From contig JAJYVJ010000071.1 in NCBI GenBank assembly GCA_021792045.1, positions 1 to 8,359 of the forward strand: a DNA stretch of 8,359 nt, given 5' to 3'. The notes under the pieces are model-generated. The model made no database searches. It was not told the origin of the DNA and saw only the letters and a list, made by a program, of their open reading frames with translations. Positions 1-6,515 of the stretch are shown in pieces. Position 1 is the first letter of the stretch, and each line of letters starts with the position of its first letter. The position numbers and the translations under genes were made by a program. The stretch comes from Thermoplasmata archaeon (GTDB taxonomy: Archaea; Thermoplasmatota; Thermoplasmata; Thermoplasmatales; Thermoplasmataceae).

Positions 1-155
1 ACTGTCATGATCTTTTCAGCAAATTTCCTGGAGACAGACCTGCTTCTCACTGCTCCTAAAATTTCTGGAAGGTGGCTCGCTAAGTAAAGAATATCCCTTG
101 CAAAAAGGGATGGTGTAAATATCCGCTTCCCGAAATTGTTATTCATTTCCGACAT
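1..155 (-). CDS. AhpD/carboxymuconolactone decarboxylase-like protein, N-terminal fragment (runs off left edge)
   Basis: Reading the minus strand from an ATG at 155 gives 51 open codons to the window edge. The product starts MSEMNNNFGKR, continues through a segment ending SHLPEILGAVRS, and leaves the window at SRKFAEKIMT. Codon choice (AGG, ATA) matches the main operon. The pattern of an N-terminal helix with HLPEIL followed by a KFAEKIM-type helix resembles the start of AhpD/carboxymuconolactone decarboxylase proteins, small all-helical enzymes whose CxxC peroxidatic motif usually comes shortly afterwards; that motif would lie outside the window, so the family call is tentative. A second in-frame ATG lies at 146. 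I prefer 155 because the TATA-like CTTTTAAGA sits about 22 bases upstream, as for a leaderless message. It is divergent from the glycan operon and probably unrelated to it. Confidence 0.6.
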   Translation of the reverse strand, partial: MSEMNNNFGKRIFTPSLFARDILYLASHLPEILGAVRSRSVSRKFAEKIMT

Positions 156-171
156 GCTTGAGTCGATGATG

Positions 172-180
172 TCTTAAAAG
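172..180 (-). promoter_or_regulatory. TATA-like box of the minus-strand AhpD-like gene
   Basis: The minus strand reads CTTTTAAGA here, centred about 22 bases before the ATG at 155. Archaeal TATA boxes centre roughly 26 bases before the transcription start, so the message would begin at or within a few bases of the start codon. No Shine-Dalgarno sequence lies in between, which fits a leaderless transcript. Inferred from position and sequence only. Confidence 0.4.
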
Positions 181-368
181 GAATGTACCGTTCTGAGACG
201 GGTATTATTTACAAATTTTCAGGTTTTAAACTTGCTTTGTTCTGGCAATGATACTATTTTTCAATAGTCAAATTTTGCATTTGAACGCCCTGAGACGTAC
301 GGCATAGAATGTTCTAAACGTGTAGATCATGTGTTTATGTTAAATACACTCAAGTGCATACAAACATA

Positions 369-380
369 TTTATTTTATAA
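369..380 (+). promoter_or_regulatory. TATA-like box of the glycan operon
   Basis: TTTATTTTATAA is the strongest TATA-like element in the divergent region and is centred about 22 bases before the ATG at 396. This spacing would place the transcription start at or just around that ATG. It supports 396 as the translation start even though that gives the dehydrogenase an unusual 40-residue N-terminal extension. No Shine-Dalgarno sequence precedes 396. Confidence 0.5.
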
Positions 381-384
381 CGTG

Positions 385-394
385 CTAAGCTTAG
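385..394. repeat. 10-bp perfect palindrome between TATA box and start codon
   Basis: CTAAGCTTAG is a perfect palindrome lying just downstream of the TATA box and ending two bases before the ATG at 396. A dimeric regulator bound here would block RNA polymerase, so it is a candidate operator. A 10-bp palindrome can occur by chance, so its position is the only argument for function. Confidence 0.35.
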
Positions 395-395
395 T

Positions 396-1307
396 ATGTG
401 TGAACACATCGATGGATGTGTTCAGCCGGGAAACCCTCGGTCGAGCTTGGATCTTTTAACGAGGATCGACGCTGCAACAGGTAGTTTTTCTGCTGGATTC
501 GTCCGAAATGGAAATAAGAAAATAGTTGGTGTAATTGGGCTAGGATCAGTGGGTCGTGCCTTGAAAGCAGTAATGGAATACTTCCATGAAGTGGTGGGTT
601 ACGACATCATTGGCGAGCATGACTGGAACAAGATTCTCGGTTGTGAGGCTGCATTTATCTGTGTGCAGACACCAGAGGGGAGTGATGGGAGGCTCGACTG
701 CAGCCATGTAGATGAGGTACTAGAGAGACTTAGTAGGAATAATTACCAAGGGATTGTTGTGATTAAGAGCACCCTTGGAGTTGGGTTCATGGAAGCCGCA
801 TCATCAAAATACCCAGACCTGAAACTAGTGTATTCTCCTGAATTCATGAGCGAAAAGAATGCTTTTATCTGGACAGCAAACCCTGATCGGATTGTTCTCT
901 CTGGAAAAGAACAGCTTTTGGACTTTGTTCAAAGTCTTTACTACTGGGCGGAAAGTGCTAAGCTAATCAGAACAGATTTTAAGAGCGCCGAACTCGGAAA
1001 ACTTGCTCACAATGCATACATTGCCCTGAAAGTGACTTTCACAAACACAATGGAGTCAATATCTAAATCTTACGGTGCCAGTGCAGCCGATGTGATGAAA
1101 ATTGTATATTCTGACAGGAGGGTCGCTTGTAGCGCCCACCTGGAACCACATAAAGGGCCATATGGAGGAAAATGTGTTCCCAAGGATACGGCCGAGCTCA
1201 TACATACTTTCGGGGAAAAGGCGAAACTGCTCAAAGTTGTAGATGAGATAAACTCTAACTTGAAATCTGAGGTTAGCAAACTAGACTTGGAGAATCCAGT
1301 GGAGTGA
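396..1307 (+). CDS. UDP-glucose/GDP-mannose dehydrogenase-like protein, short form lacking the C-terminal domain
   Basis: Probable cytoplasmic NAD-dependent nucleotide-sugar dehydrogenase, family-typically converting a UDP- or GDP-hexose to the uronic acid by two successive oxidations. Visible motifs: Rossmann loop GLGSVG (residues 48-53), Asp70 at the end of the second strand for NAD ribose, QTPEG (91-95), KSTLGVG (124-130), SPEF (147-150), the central helix with Lys202 and Asn206, and the active-site loop PYGGKCVPKD with catalytic Cys260. The NAD-binding and central domains are therefore intact. Family members usually have about 430 residues; this one stops 43 residues after the catalytic Cys and lacks most of the C-terminal UDP-binding domain. 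The first 40 residues precede the Rossmann fold and look unlike the family. The ATG at 396 is chosen for its upstream TATA box; TTG at 447 is an alternative. It is the first gene of a three-gene operon, 6 bases before the giant glycosyltransferase gene. It may supply uronic acid donors to that enzyme. Confidence 0.85.
   Translation: MCEHIDGCVQPGNPRSSLDLLTRIDAATGSFSAGFVRNGNKKIVGVIGLGSVGRALKAVMEYFHEVVGYDIIGEHDWNKILGCEAAFICVQTPEGSDGRLDCSHVDEVLERLSRNNYQGIVVIKSTLGVGFMEAASSKYPDLKLVYSPEFMSEKNAFIWTANPDRIVLSGKEQLLDFVQSLYYWAESAKLIRTDFKSAELGKLAHNAYIALKVTFTNTMESISKSYGASAADVMKIVYSDRRVACSAHLEPHKGPYGGKCVPKDTAELIHTFGEKAKLLKVVDEINSNLKSEVSKLDLENPVE
401..424. repeat. Perfect 10-bp inverted repeat with 4-base loop, just after the operon's start codon
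   Basis: TGAACACATC (401-410) and GATGTGTTCA (415-424) are exact reverse complements separated by GATG. The repeat begins two bases after the predicted ATG at 396-398. It could be an operator for a dimeric repressor overlapping the transcription start. It could instead be an RNA hairpin at the very 5' end of a leaderless message, which would affect start-codon access. It also lies inside the N-terminal extension that has no counterpart in normal dehydrogenases, so it may mean that this stretch is regulatory and not coding. Confidence 0.6.
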
Positions 1308-1309
1308 AG
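1301..1309 (+). promoter_or_regulatory. Shine-Dalgarno-like site for the giant glycosyltransferase gene
   Basis: GGAGTGAAG overlaps the stop codon of the dehydrogenase and lies a few bases before the ATG at 1314. It resembles the archaeal consensus GGAGGTGA. It fixes the start of the 1733-residue protein and points to translation of the downstream gene from a shared message. Confidence 0.5.
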
Positions 1310-1313
1310 GACT

Positions 1314-4300
1314 ATGCCTGAAACTTTGTTCCACAAGCCCCCAGATATAGCGGTGGTAATAAGCACAACCCGGGTTAAGTCCCTGCTGGAGATTTCTCTC
1401 CCGTCGGTTTTTAGCCAGAACCTGCCCCCATCCATTGTGTATATAATTTCAGATTCTATTGACGGTCTTCCTATTGATTCAATTTCTAAACTGAATTCCA
1501 GACAAATTCCGACAAAGACACTTATCAACCTAAGGGAGAAAAACCTTTCAGGGGCAATGAACACAACATTCTCTGAAATGCTGTCGGATGGATTGGACCC
1601 CACTAAAACGTTTATCGCTGTCCTTGACGACGATGATTGGTGGGAAACGGATTATTTGCAGTCATGTTACGATGCTGCACTAGTTAGCGGATCCGACTGG
1701 ATTATTACTGGTATAATAAGGCATGAGAATACCTCTGAATACGGAAAGTACCTTACAATTCCAGATTTTCTGACAGAAAAATTATTTCTAAGGGGAAATC
1801 CACACATCCAAGGTTCCAATCTCTTTGTAAGGCTTTCAACGATACTTCTTGCAGGGGGTTATGATGAAAATCTTCCTACCACAACAGACAGAGATTTATG
1901 CTTAAGGCTCCTTGCGCTTGGAGATATCAAAATTAAAACGTTAAAACTGCACTTGGTTCACCATCTTGCTTACGGAACTGGAAGGCTTTCTGAAAAGGGA
2001 TCGGATAAAAAGTGCCTAGGCCTTAAAAGATTCTACTATAAATATCGCACTTTTATGAATGAAAACGACATAAAATTCTTCATAAGCAGGGCAAGGGAGA
2101 CCTTTGGGTGTGATCCTGAATCACTACCTAAGATTCCGGAAAAAGATAATAAAACGGTATTATTTGGGAATCCAACCAAAGTGCTTATTTCCATTGTGAT
2201 TGGAGTCATTGTATCTGAACAATCATATTTAAACAACCTTATCAAAGATATCATCGAACTAAAAAGAGCGATAGGAAGTATTTCTGCACTCGTAATATCG
2301 GACAATGCTGGCCTTTCAAGTAATATAATAAGCCAGGTCTCAGAGGAGCTTGCCTTGGCGGGAATAAATTTGTCTTTAGTCGACCTCGATCAGGCTAACA
2401 GTTCAGCTGACAAGGGAGATCTTGGTCAATATTACAAAGATGAACGAAATAGAAAGGGAATATCATTCGGAAGGACCGTACTTCACAGATTCGTGTATCT
2501 GGAGTGCCTCAAACATCCTGAACCTGTTGCTTGGATCATAGATGACGATATATCTCTACATAGCATATACTGGGGAACAATAGACAGAGAGATTACTCCT
2601 AGCGAATTTTTGGGGCAAATTGGTGTATGGAAGAAGAAAGGCATAAGCATAGTTGTGGGCAAGGTTGGGGGCGATCCTCCTGTTCCGGTAATGTCTACTG
2701 CCAGGACCCAGATGCTGGACCTTTTCTATAATTTGAAGGCTATAGTATCTAGAGCATCCGATCATGGAGTTGGAAACGCCTCGGATAGTATGATTGATAT
2801 AATCCAGAATGTCCCCGCATATTTCTACGACTTTCCTGAAAAATCTTTTAGGCATTTAGAGACCCCAATATTGAAATATTGGCAAGACACGGATATTCAT
2901 GAGCTTTCTGAAAAAGCTCGTACGATTTTAAGAAAAGAAATTTTCAGGAGAGCATCTTATCCAGTGGCTGGAGATGGTTCAGGCGATACATATTATTATC
3001 CAGATACTGATGAATTTGGCCCTGTCAGGGGAGGCAACACAATAATTCTTGATATTGACTGCTTAAGGGATTTCACAAACTCTTCACCCAGGACCGGAGA
3101 CGTTCCTTACAGAAGAGGAGACACACTTTGGGCGATCATGAACAGAAGGCTCGGTCCAAGAAGACCCGTCAAGGGAACAAGGGTAGTAATTTCTTCCTCT
3201 ATGATGCTCATACAGGATAGAAGAAAACAGGAGACCATTGATGAAATGCAGGAAAAACTGGTTTCCGATACTCTTGGATCGGCCTTTGTCAGATCTATAG
3301 ATACGTTACTTCTTGGAAAGAGGAGGAATTTGAAGGTTCGTGAGGACTATTATGAACTCCTGAGCTTCACTGATTCCGAAGTGAATGACATCATTGACTT
3401 TATGGAGGGAGAGATTGATAAGCGGGTCAAGCAGATCTTGCTCAATTCTTGGAGAATCAGGGGCCTTATAAAATCCATAAGATCTTTCCTAGAACAATCA
3501 ACCATTGCTACACTCAATGTTGCCGGAGGGATAAAGGAAGGTGACGGAATAGCTGAAATATGCGGGGCTATGGAAAATTTATTCTCGGAAAGCAAAATTA
3601 ATAACATTATTTATCAGGTCAAAAATTTTAGCAAGGAGGACTTGGCAATTTTCCTTAAAAGCCTGACCACTTCTTGCAGACTTTTTGGAGACACTCTTCC
3701 TATTCGGTACTCAGAAAGCGAAGTGACAGAAGTAGAATCAATTATCAAGAAAACATTTGATTCTGGAAAATTACGTACCATAGGAATAGGCAAAGAAGGA
3801 ATAGTGTTTTCCGACGGGATTTATGCATACAAATATTTCCATTATGGCAAATTTGCCCTGAAACTTTCGACATTGAATTTTATCAATAACAAATTATTGG
3901 GAAAGAATTTCAAGGGGCTTGTTCGATTGAGCAGTATTTCCAATGCTTATGGTCACATTATTTTCAAGGAGGACTACGTATCTGGGGAAAATTACCGGGG
4001 GGGAGTGATCAAAAAGTTGATTTCTATTCTTCAGGAATGCAGATCAAATGGCATAGTCATAAAGAATATGGCACCAAAGAACCTCTTGGTGAATAGGAAT
4101 GAACTAATATTCGTTGACCTCGGACATGACATTGAACCATACACTGATGTCGGATACTATAGAATGTGCAAAAGAGCCTATCTCACATTCAGGTGGCACT
4201 TCAGGCAAGACATTCAGGAACTACTGCAAAAGTCAAACCACGAAAAGGATTTCCCTGAACTCTTCGGGTTAGAATACTTTCTCGATCTGATGAAAGAAAG

Positions 4301-6515
4301 ACACACCGGTGAGATATTAGTCCCATTCGTTACTGGGGCACTTGCCGACGTAAAGCACAAGAAAATATTGGACTACGGTTCTGGTAAAGGGCAAATAGCG
4401 GATGAGCTTGCGAAAAATAATGATGTATTAGCATACGATATTGACATGTCAAGTTTTTACAAAGGGCATCCGGGAGGAAGTAATCCGAAGGCGATAAGCA
4501 GGGATGATCTGAACAGAATCTCCTATGAGCAAGATAAGTTCGACTTGATCCTGCTGAGCCTTGTACTATGTACTATAGACGATGAAAAAGCAAGAGAGGC
4601 AATTTACGAAGCGCGAAGGCTTGTAAAACAAGACAAAGAAATTGTCATAATTATATGCAATCCATTCAATATCCATAACAGGGAAACAGTTACTCATGAG
4701 AAAATTGGTGATCTTCAAAACTACAATACTAGGTTCACTTTCAAGAAGAAGATGAAATTAACCGGGAACCTTCGTGACGAATACCACAGACCATTGGAAT
4801 GGTACATCCATGAACTAAGAAAAGCGGGATTTTACCCAACCGGATTTTCTGAAAGCGAAGGCACCTGCTTTGAAACAATTTCACCAGGGTCGGAATTTCT
4901 TATGATCAGGGGGCGTGCAGCCAGCATTCCAAGCGAATCGGATGTTTCGCTTATAATCAAGGCTTCGCCAATGGAATGGAGAACCATAGGTTACCAGGTA
5001 AGGCACATAGTAAGGCAGCTAGAAGGTCCTGAAAGATTCAGAGAAAAATTCATTGTCACCGACCATGCTACCGAGAATTTTGCAAGGCAATATGACAGAG
5101 CAGATCTCCAAGCATTTGAGCGGGAGATCCGTGAACTCGTAGACGATGGAACTGTCGACTCTGTGTTTTATGCATCTTGTGATCCTTTGACCAGTGTGGC
5201 GGTCTCTGAAAGATGGTTTGGCATAAAATGTGAAGAACCAAAAAGCATCAATGGGCAGCAAATCCTTACAACACTGCAGGGATTTGAGCAAGCCGTATCG
5301 AAGTATGTACTACAGCTAGACTCGGACTGCATCATCTACAGGGATGGTACAGAAAAATCTTATCTTGATGAAATGGTGGATATTCTTGAAACCGATGATC
5401 TTGCAGTCACGGTATCATTCCCGGCCTGTAACATTGAAAAGAAACCATATACTCCATACATCAATTCCCGAAAATGGAGAACAGAAGTCAGGAATAGCTT
5501 GATTGACAGGGAACGACTTTTTACACTTAGGCCCTTGCCGAACCGCTTAGGAGTAGGTGGAATGCTGGATCTACCATGGCATAGGTCCCTAGATGCGAAA
5601 TTAGCTTCGGGACCATGGAATTCCTATAGGGGGTCTTTTGGAAATGCATGCTTTATTCACGTGCCAAACACCTTGAAGAGAGATATGAATTTCTGGTACA
5701 ACGCGGTAAAGTATCATGAAGATTCACCGCCCTGCCAAACACAGATGGGCTATGTGGATATGAGAGCCACCGGAATCGAGGAAGTACTTGAGACTAGGCA
5801 AGAGGATATGATAGTACTTGTAAAAGGTAGGAATGTGCCAATCTCCAAGATTAGAAGATGCTTCAGATCCTTACTAGAGCAAGACTTTCAGGAATTTGCT
5901 GTCATATATGTCGACGCGGCTTCAGAGAATGGTTCTGATGAATACGTTAGGTATTTTGGAGAAAGTCTGTTTCCAAAAAGATTAACCCTTCTGCGGAATT
6001 ATTTCCCACTAACATCAATGGAGAACATTTTTATTGCTATTAGGAAAATATGCGGAAATCCACATTCAGTAATTGTCATGCTAGATGCAGACGACGCTCT
6101 TATAGGAAAGGATGCACTTTCTATTGTAAAATCTAGTTACGAAAAGGGTGCAGATTTGACAGTGGGTACTATGATTAGGACTGATAAATACAAGCAATAT
6201 CCAGTTCATTTTGACAATCCCAGGCTCCACAGAGGAGGAAATGTCTGGCAGCATCTTAGGACATTCAGGAAATATCTTTTTGATTCAATAAACCCGGAGG
6301 ATTTGAAGATAAACGGGGAGTGGATATCCGAAGCTGATGACTGGGCTTATATGATCCCTATGGTGGAGATGTCTAAGCATCCTGTGAATATTCATGATAT
6401 CATATATTTCTACGAGCCGTCTCCAGAGAAATTTGAGAGAGAAATCGGCAGATATGAGGATACAATTGCTAAAGTGATGTCAAAAAGATCATACCGAGGG
6501 ATGATAGCTGGATGA
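1314..6515 (+). CDS. Giant multidomain glycan assembly protein: four GT-A glycosyltransferase modules, kinase-like module and methyltransferase
   Basis: One uninterrupted 1733-residue frame. Modules in order, from motifs: GT-A 1 (about 10-225) with DDDDWW at 105-110 and an acidic TTDRDLCLRL at 189-198; GT-A 2 (about 288-640) with WIIDDD at 407-412 and RRGDTLW at 600-606; a charged helical spacer (about 640-815); a protein-kinase-like module (about 818-985) with glycine loop GIGKEGIVF, Lys840, a PKN segment at 921-923 and DLG at 935-937; a class I SAM methyltransferase (about 1000-1200) with ILDYGSGKG at 1018-1026 and acidic Asp1042; GT-A 3 (about 1207-1490) with DSD at 1336-1338; GT-A 4 (about 1497-1733) with DADD at 1591-1594 and EADDW at 1673-1677. 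I see no signal peptide or membrane span, so it is probably cytoplasmic. The likely role is assembly of a surface glycan from nucleotide sugars, with methylation and possibly phosphorylation of the chain. The sugars and linkages cannot be read. The kinase-like module has Asn918 in place of the catalytic Asp. The stop overlaps the next gene's ATG. Confidence 0.9.
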   Translation: MPETLFHKPPDIAVVISTTRVKSLLEISLPSVFSQNLPPSIVYIISDSIDGLPIDSISKLNSRQIPTKTLINLREKNLSGAMNTTFSEMLSDGLDPTKTFIAVLDDDDWWETDYLQSCYDAALVSGSDWIITGIIRHENTSEYGKYLTIPDFLTEKLFLRGNPHIQGSNLFVRLSTILLAGGYDENLPTTTDRDLCLRLLALGDIKIKTLKLHLVHHLAYGTGRLSEKGSDKKCLGLKRFYYKYRTFMNENDIKFFISRARETFGCDPESLPKIPEKDNKTVLFGNPTKVLISIVIGVIVSEQSYLNNLIKDIIELKRAIGSISALVISDNAGLSSNIISQVSEELALAGINLSLVDLDQANSSADKGDLGQYYKDERNRKGISFGRTVLHRFVYLECLKHPEPVAWIIDDDISLHSIYWGTIDREITPSEFLGQIGVWKKKGISIVVGKVGGDPPVPVMSTARTQMLDLFYNLKAIVSRASDHGVGNASDSMIDIIQNVPAYFYDFPEKSFRHLETPILKYWQDTDIHELSEKARTILRKEIFRRASYPVAGDGSGDTYYYPDTDEFGPVRGGNTIILDIDCLRDFTNSSPRTGDVPYRRGDTLWAIMNRRLGPRRPVKGTRVVISSSMMLIQDRRKQETIDEMQEKLVSDTLGSAFVRSIDTLLLGKRRNLKVREDYYELLSFTDSEVNDIIDFMEGEIDKRVKQILLNSWRIRGLIKSIRSFLEQSTIATLNVAGGIKEGDGIAEICGAMENLFSESKINNIIYQVKNFSKEDLAIFLKSLTTSCRLFGDTLPIRYSESEVTEVESIIKKTFDSGKLRTIGIGKEGIVFSDGIYAYKYFHYGKFALKLSTLNFINNKLLGKNFKGLVRLSSISNAYGHIIFKEDYVSGENYRGGVIKKLISILQECRSNGIVIKNMAPKNLLVNRNELIFVDLGHDIEPYTDVGYYRMCKRAYLTFRWHFRQDIQELLQKSNHEKDFPELFGLEYFLDLMKERHTGEILVPFVTGALADVKHKKILDYGSGKGQIADELAKNNDVLAYDIDMSSFYKGHPGGSNPKAISRDDLNRISYEQDKFDLILLSLVLCTIDDEKAREAIYEARRLVKQDKEIVIIICNPFNIHNRETVTHEKIGDLQNYNTRFTFKKKMKLTGNLRDEYHRPLEWYIHELRKAGFYPTGFSESEGTCFETISPGSEFLMIRGRAASIPSESDVSLIIKASPMEWRTIGYQVRHIVRQLEGPERFREKFIVTDHATENFARQYDRADLQAFEREIRELVDDGTVDSVFYASCDPLTSVAVSERWFGIKCEEPKSINGQQILTTLQGFEQAVSKYVLQLDSDCIIYRDGTEKSYLDEMVDILETDDLAVTVSFPACNIEKKPYTPYINSRKWRTEVRNSLIDRERLFTLRPLPNRLGVGGMLDLPWHRSLDAKLASGPWNSYRGSFGNACFIHVPNTLKRDMNFWYNAVKYHEDSPPCQTQMGYVDMRATGIEEVLETRQEDMIVLVKGRNVPISKIRRCFRSLLEQDFQEFAVIYVDAASENGSDEYVRYFGESLFPKRLTLLRNYFPLTSMENIFIAIRKICGNPHSVIVMLDADDALIGKDALSIVKSSYEKGADLTVGTMIRTDKYKQYPVHFDNPRLHRGGNVWQHLRTFRKYLFDSINPEDLKINGEWISEADDWAYMIPMVEMSKHPVNIHDIIYFYEPSPEKFEREIGRYEDTIAKVMSKRSYRGMIAG
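1341..1988 (+). other. Domain: GT-A glycosyltransferase module 1 (GT2-like)
   Basis: Residues about 10-225. It opens with the GT2-type strand DIAVVIST and a following helix ending in PSVFSQ, like the usual SV..Q of family 2. The nucleotide-sugar/metal site is the run DDDDWW (105-110). A later TTDRDLCLRL segment (189-198) occupies the position of the catalytic acidic ED-type motif. GGYDENL (181-187) before it is typical of family 2. This is the most canonical of the four modules together with module 4. Confidence 0.75.
2175..3233 (+). other. Domain: GT-A-like glycosyltransferase module 2 (divergent)
   Basis: Residues about 288-640. A hydrophobic first strand (VLISIVIGVIV), an ISDN loop, and the acidic strand end AWIIDDDIS (406-414) fit a GT-A fold with a metal-binding DDD. 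A late GGNTIILDIDCL strand followed by YRRGDTLWAIMNRRLG-type residues (599-614) may form the acceptor side. It is longer and more divergent than module 1, so the assignment rests mainly on the DDD motif and the fold order. Confidence 0.55.
3231..3758 (+). other. Domain: charged helical spacer between glycosyltransferases and kinase-like module
   Basis: Residues about 640-815 are rich in Lys, Glu, Arg, Asp, Leu and Ile with few glycines or prolines. They include stretches such as ETIDEMQEKLVSD and DSEVNDIIDFMEGEIDKRV that read as amphipathic helices. No family motif is recognised. It may hold the glycosyltransferase half apart from the kinase-methyltransferase half; whether it forms a coiled coil cannot be settled by eye. 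Confidence 0.45.
3765..4268 (+). other. Domain: protein-kinase-like module with Asn in place of the catalytic Asp
   Basis: Residues about 818-985. Visible elements are the glycine loop GIGKEGIVF (824-832), the ATP-anchoring Lys in AYKYF (Lys840), a hinge near EDYVSGENY, the catalytic-loop equivalent GIVIKNMAPKNLLV (913-926) and DLG (935-937) for DFG. Asn923 and Asp935, which bind metal in kinases, are kept. The HxD position reads IKN, so the catalytic Asp is Asn918. It could be a pseudokinase or an atypical phosphotransferase of the small-molecule or lipopolysaccharide type. Confidence 0.65.
4311..4913 (+). other. Domain: class I SAM-dependent methyltransferase
   Basis: Residues about 1000-1200. 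Motif I is KILDYGSGKGQIADEL (1017-1032), motif II ends the second strand with the acidic Asp1042 in LAYDID, and motif IV-like KFDLILLSLVLCTI (1075-1088) is followed by an EARRLVK helix and the strand EIVIIICNP. The late HRPLEWYIHELRKAGF segment matches the C-terminal helix of family members. The likely target is a hydroxyl or phosphate on the growing glycan, by context only. Confidence 0.75.
4932..5783 (+). other. Domain: GT-A-like glycosyltransferase module 3
   Basis: Residues about 1207-1490. It starts with the strand VSLIIKASPMEW. It reaches the metal-binding strand YVLQLDSDCII with DSD at 1336-1338, preceded by QILTTLQGFEQAVSKY, a helix in the position expected before the DXD of GT-A enzymes. 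A GNACFIHVPN segment and a YHEDSPP segment (1467-1473) could form the acceptor site and catalytic acid. The donor sugar is unknown. Confidence 0.6.
5802..6512 (+). other. Domain: GT-A glycosyltransferase module 4 (GT2-like)
   Basis: Residues about 1497-1733. It shows the family 2 pattern: a first strand MIVLVKG, helix CFRSLLEQDF, strand AVIYVDAASENGSDEYV, metal-binding VIVMLDADDAL (DADD 1591-1594) and the late acidic motif EADDWAYM (1673-1680) at the catalytic position. A short Arg- and Lys-rich tail ends the protein. Confidence 0.75.
6496..6505 (+). promoter_or_regulatory. Shine-Dalgarno-like site for the LOG-family gene
   Basis: GAGGGATGAT, inside the end of the giant gene, partly matches the archaeal GGAGGTGAT consensus and ends six bases before the ATG at 6512. 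Together with the ATGA overlap it suggests coupled translation. Confidence 0.35.

Noticed and set aside
1..87. Plus-strand open frame from the left edge ending in TAA at 85-87
   Set aside because: It is antisense to the minus-strand AhpD-like frame, which has a start codon, a promoter-like box and better codon and motif support.
183..251. Plus-strand 22-codon frame starting MYRSETGIIYK in the divergent promoter region
   Set aside because: Very short, no TATA box at the right distance, no Shine-Dalgarno site and no recognisable motif.
1070..1603. Long minus-strand open frame opposite the end of the dehydrogenase and start of the giant gene
   Set aside because: It is antisense to two well-supported genes with clear family motifs, and its translation has no recognisable features.
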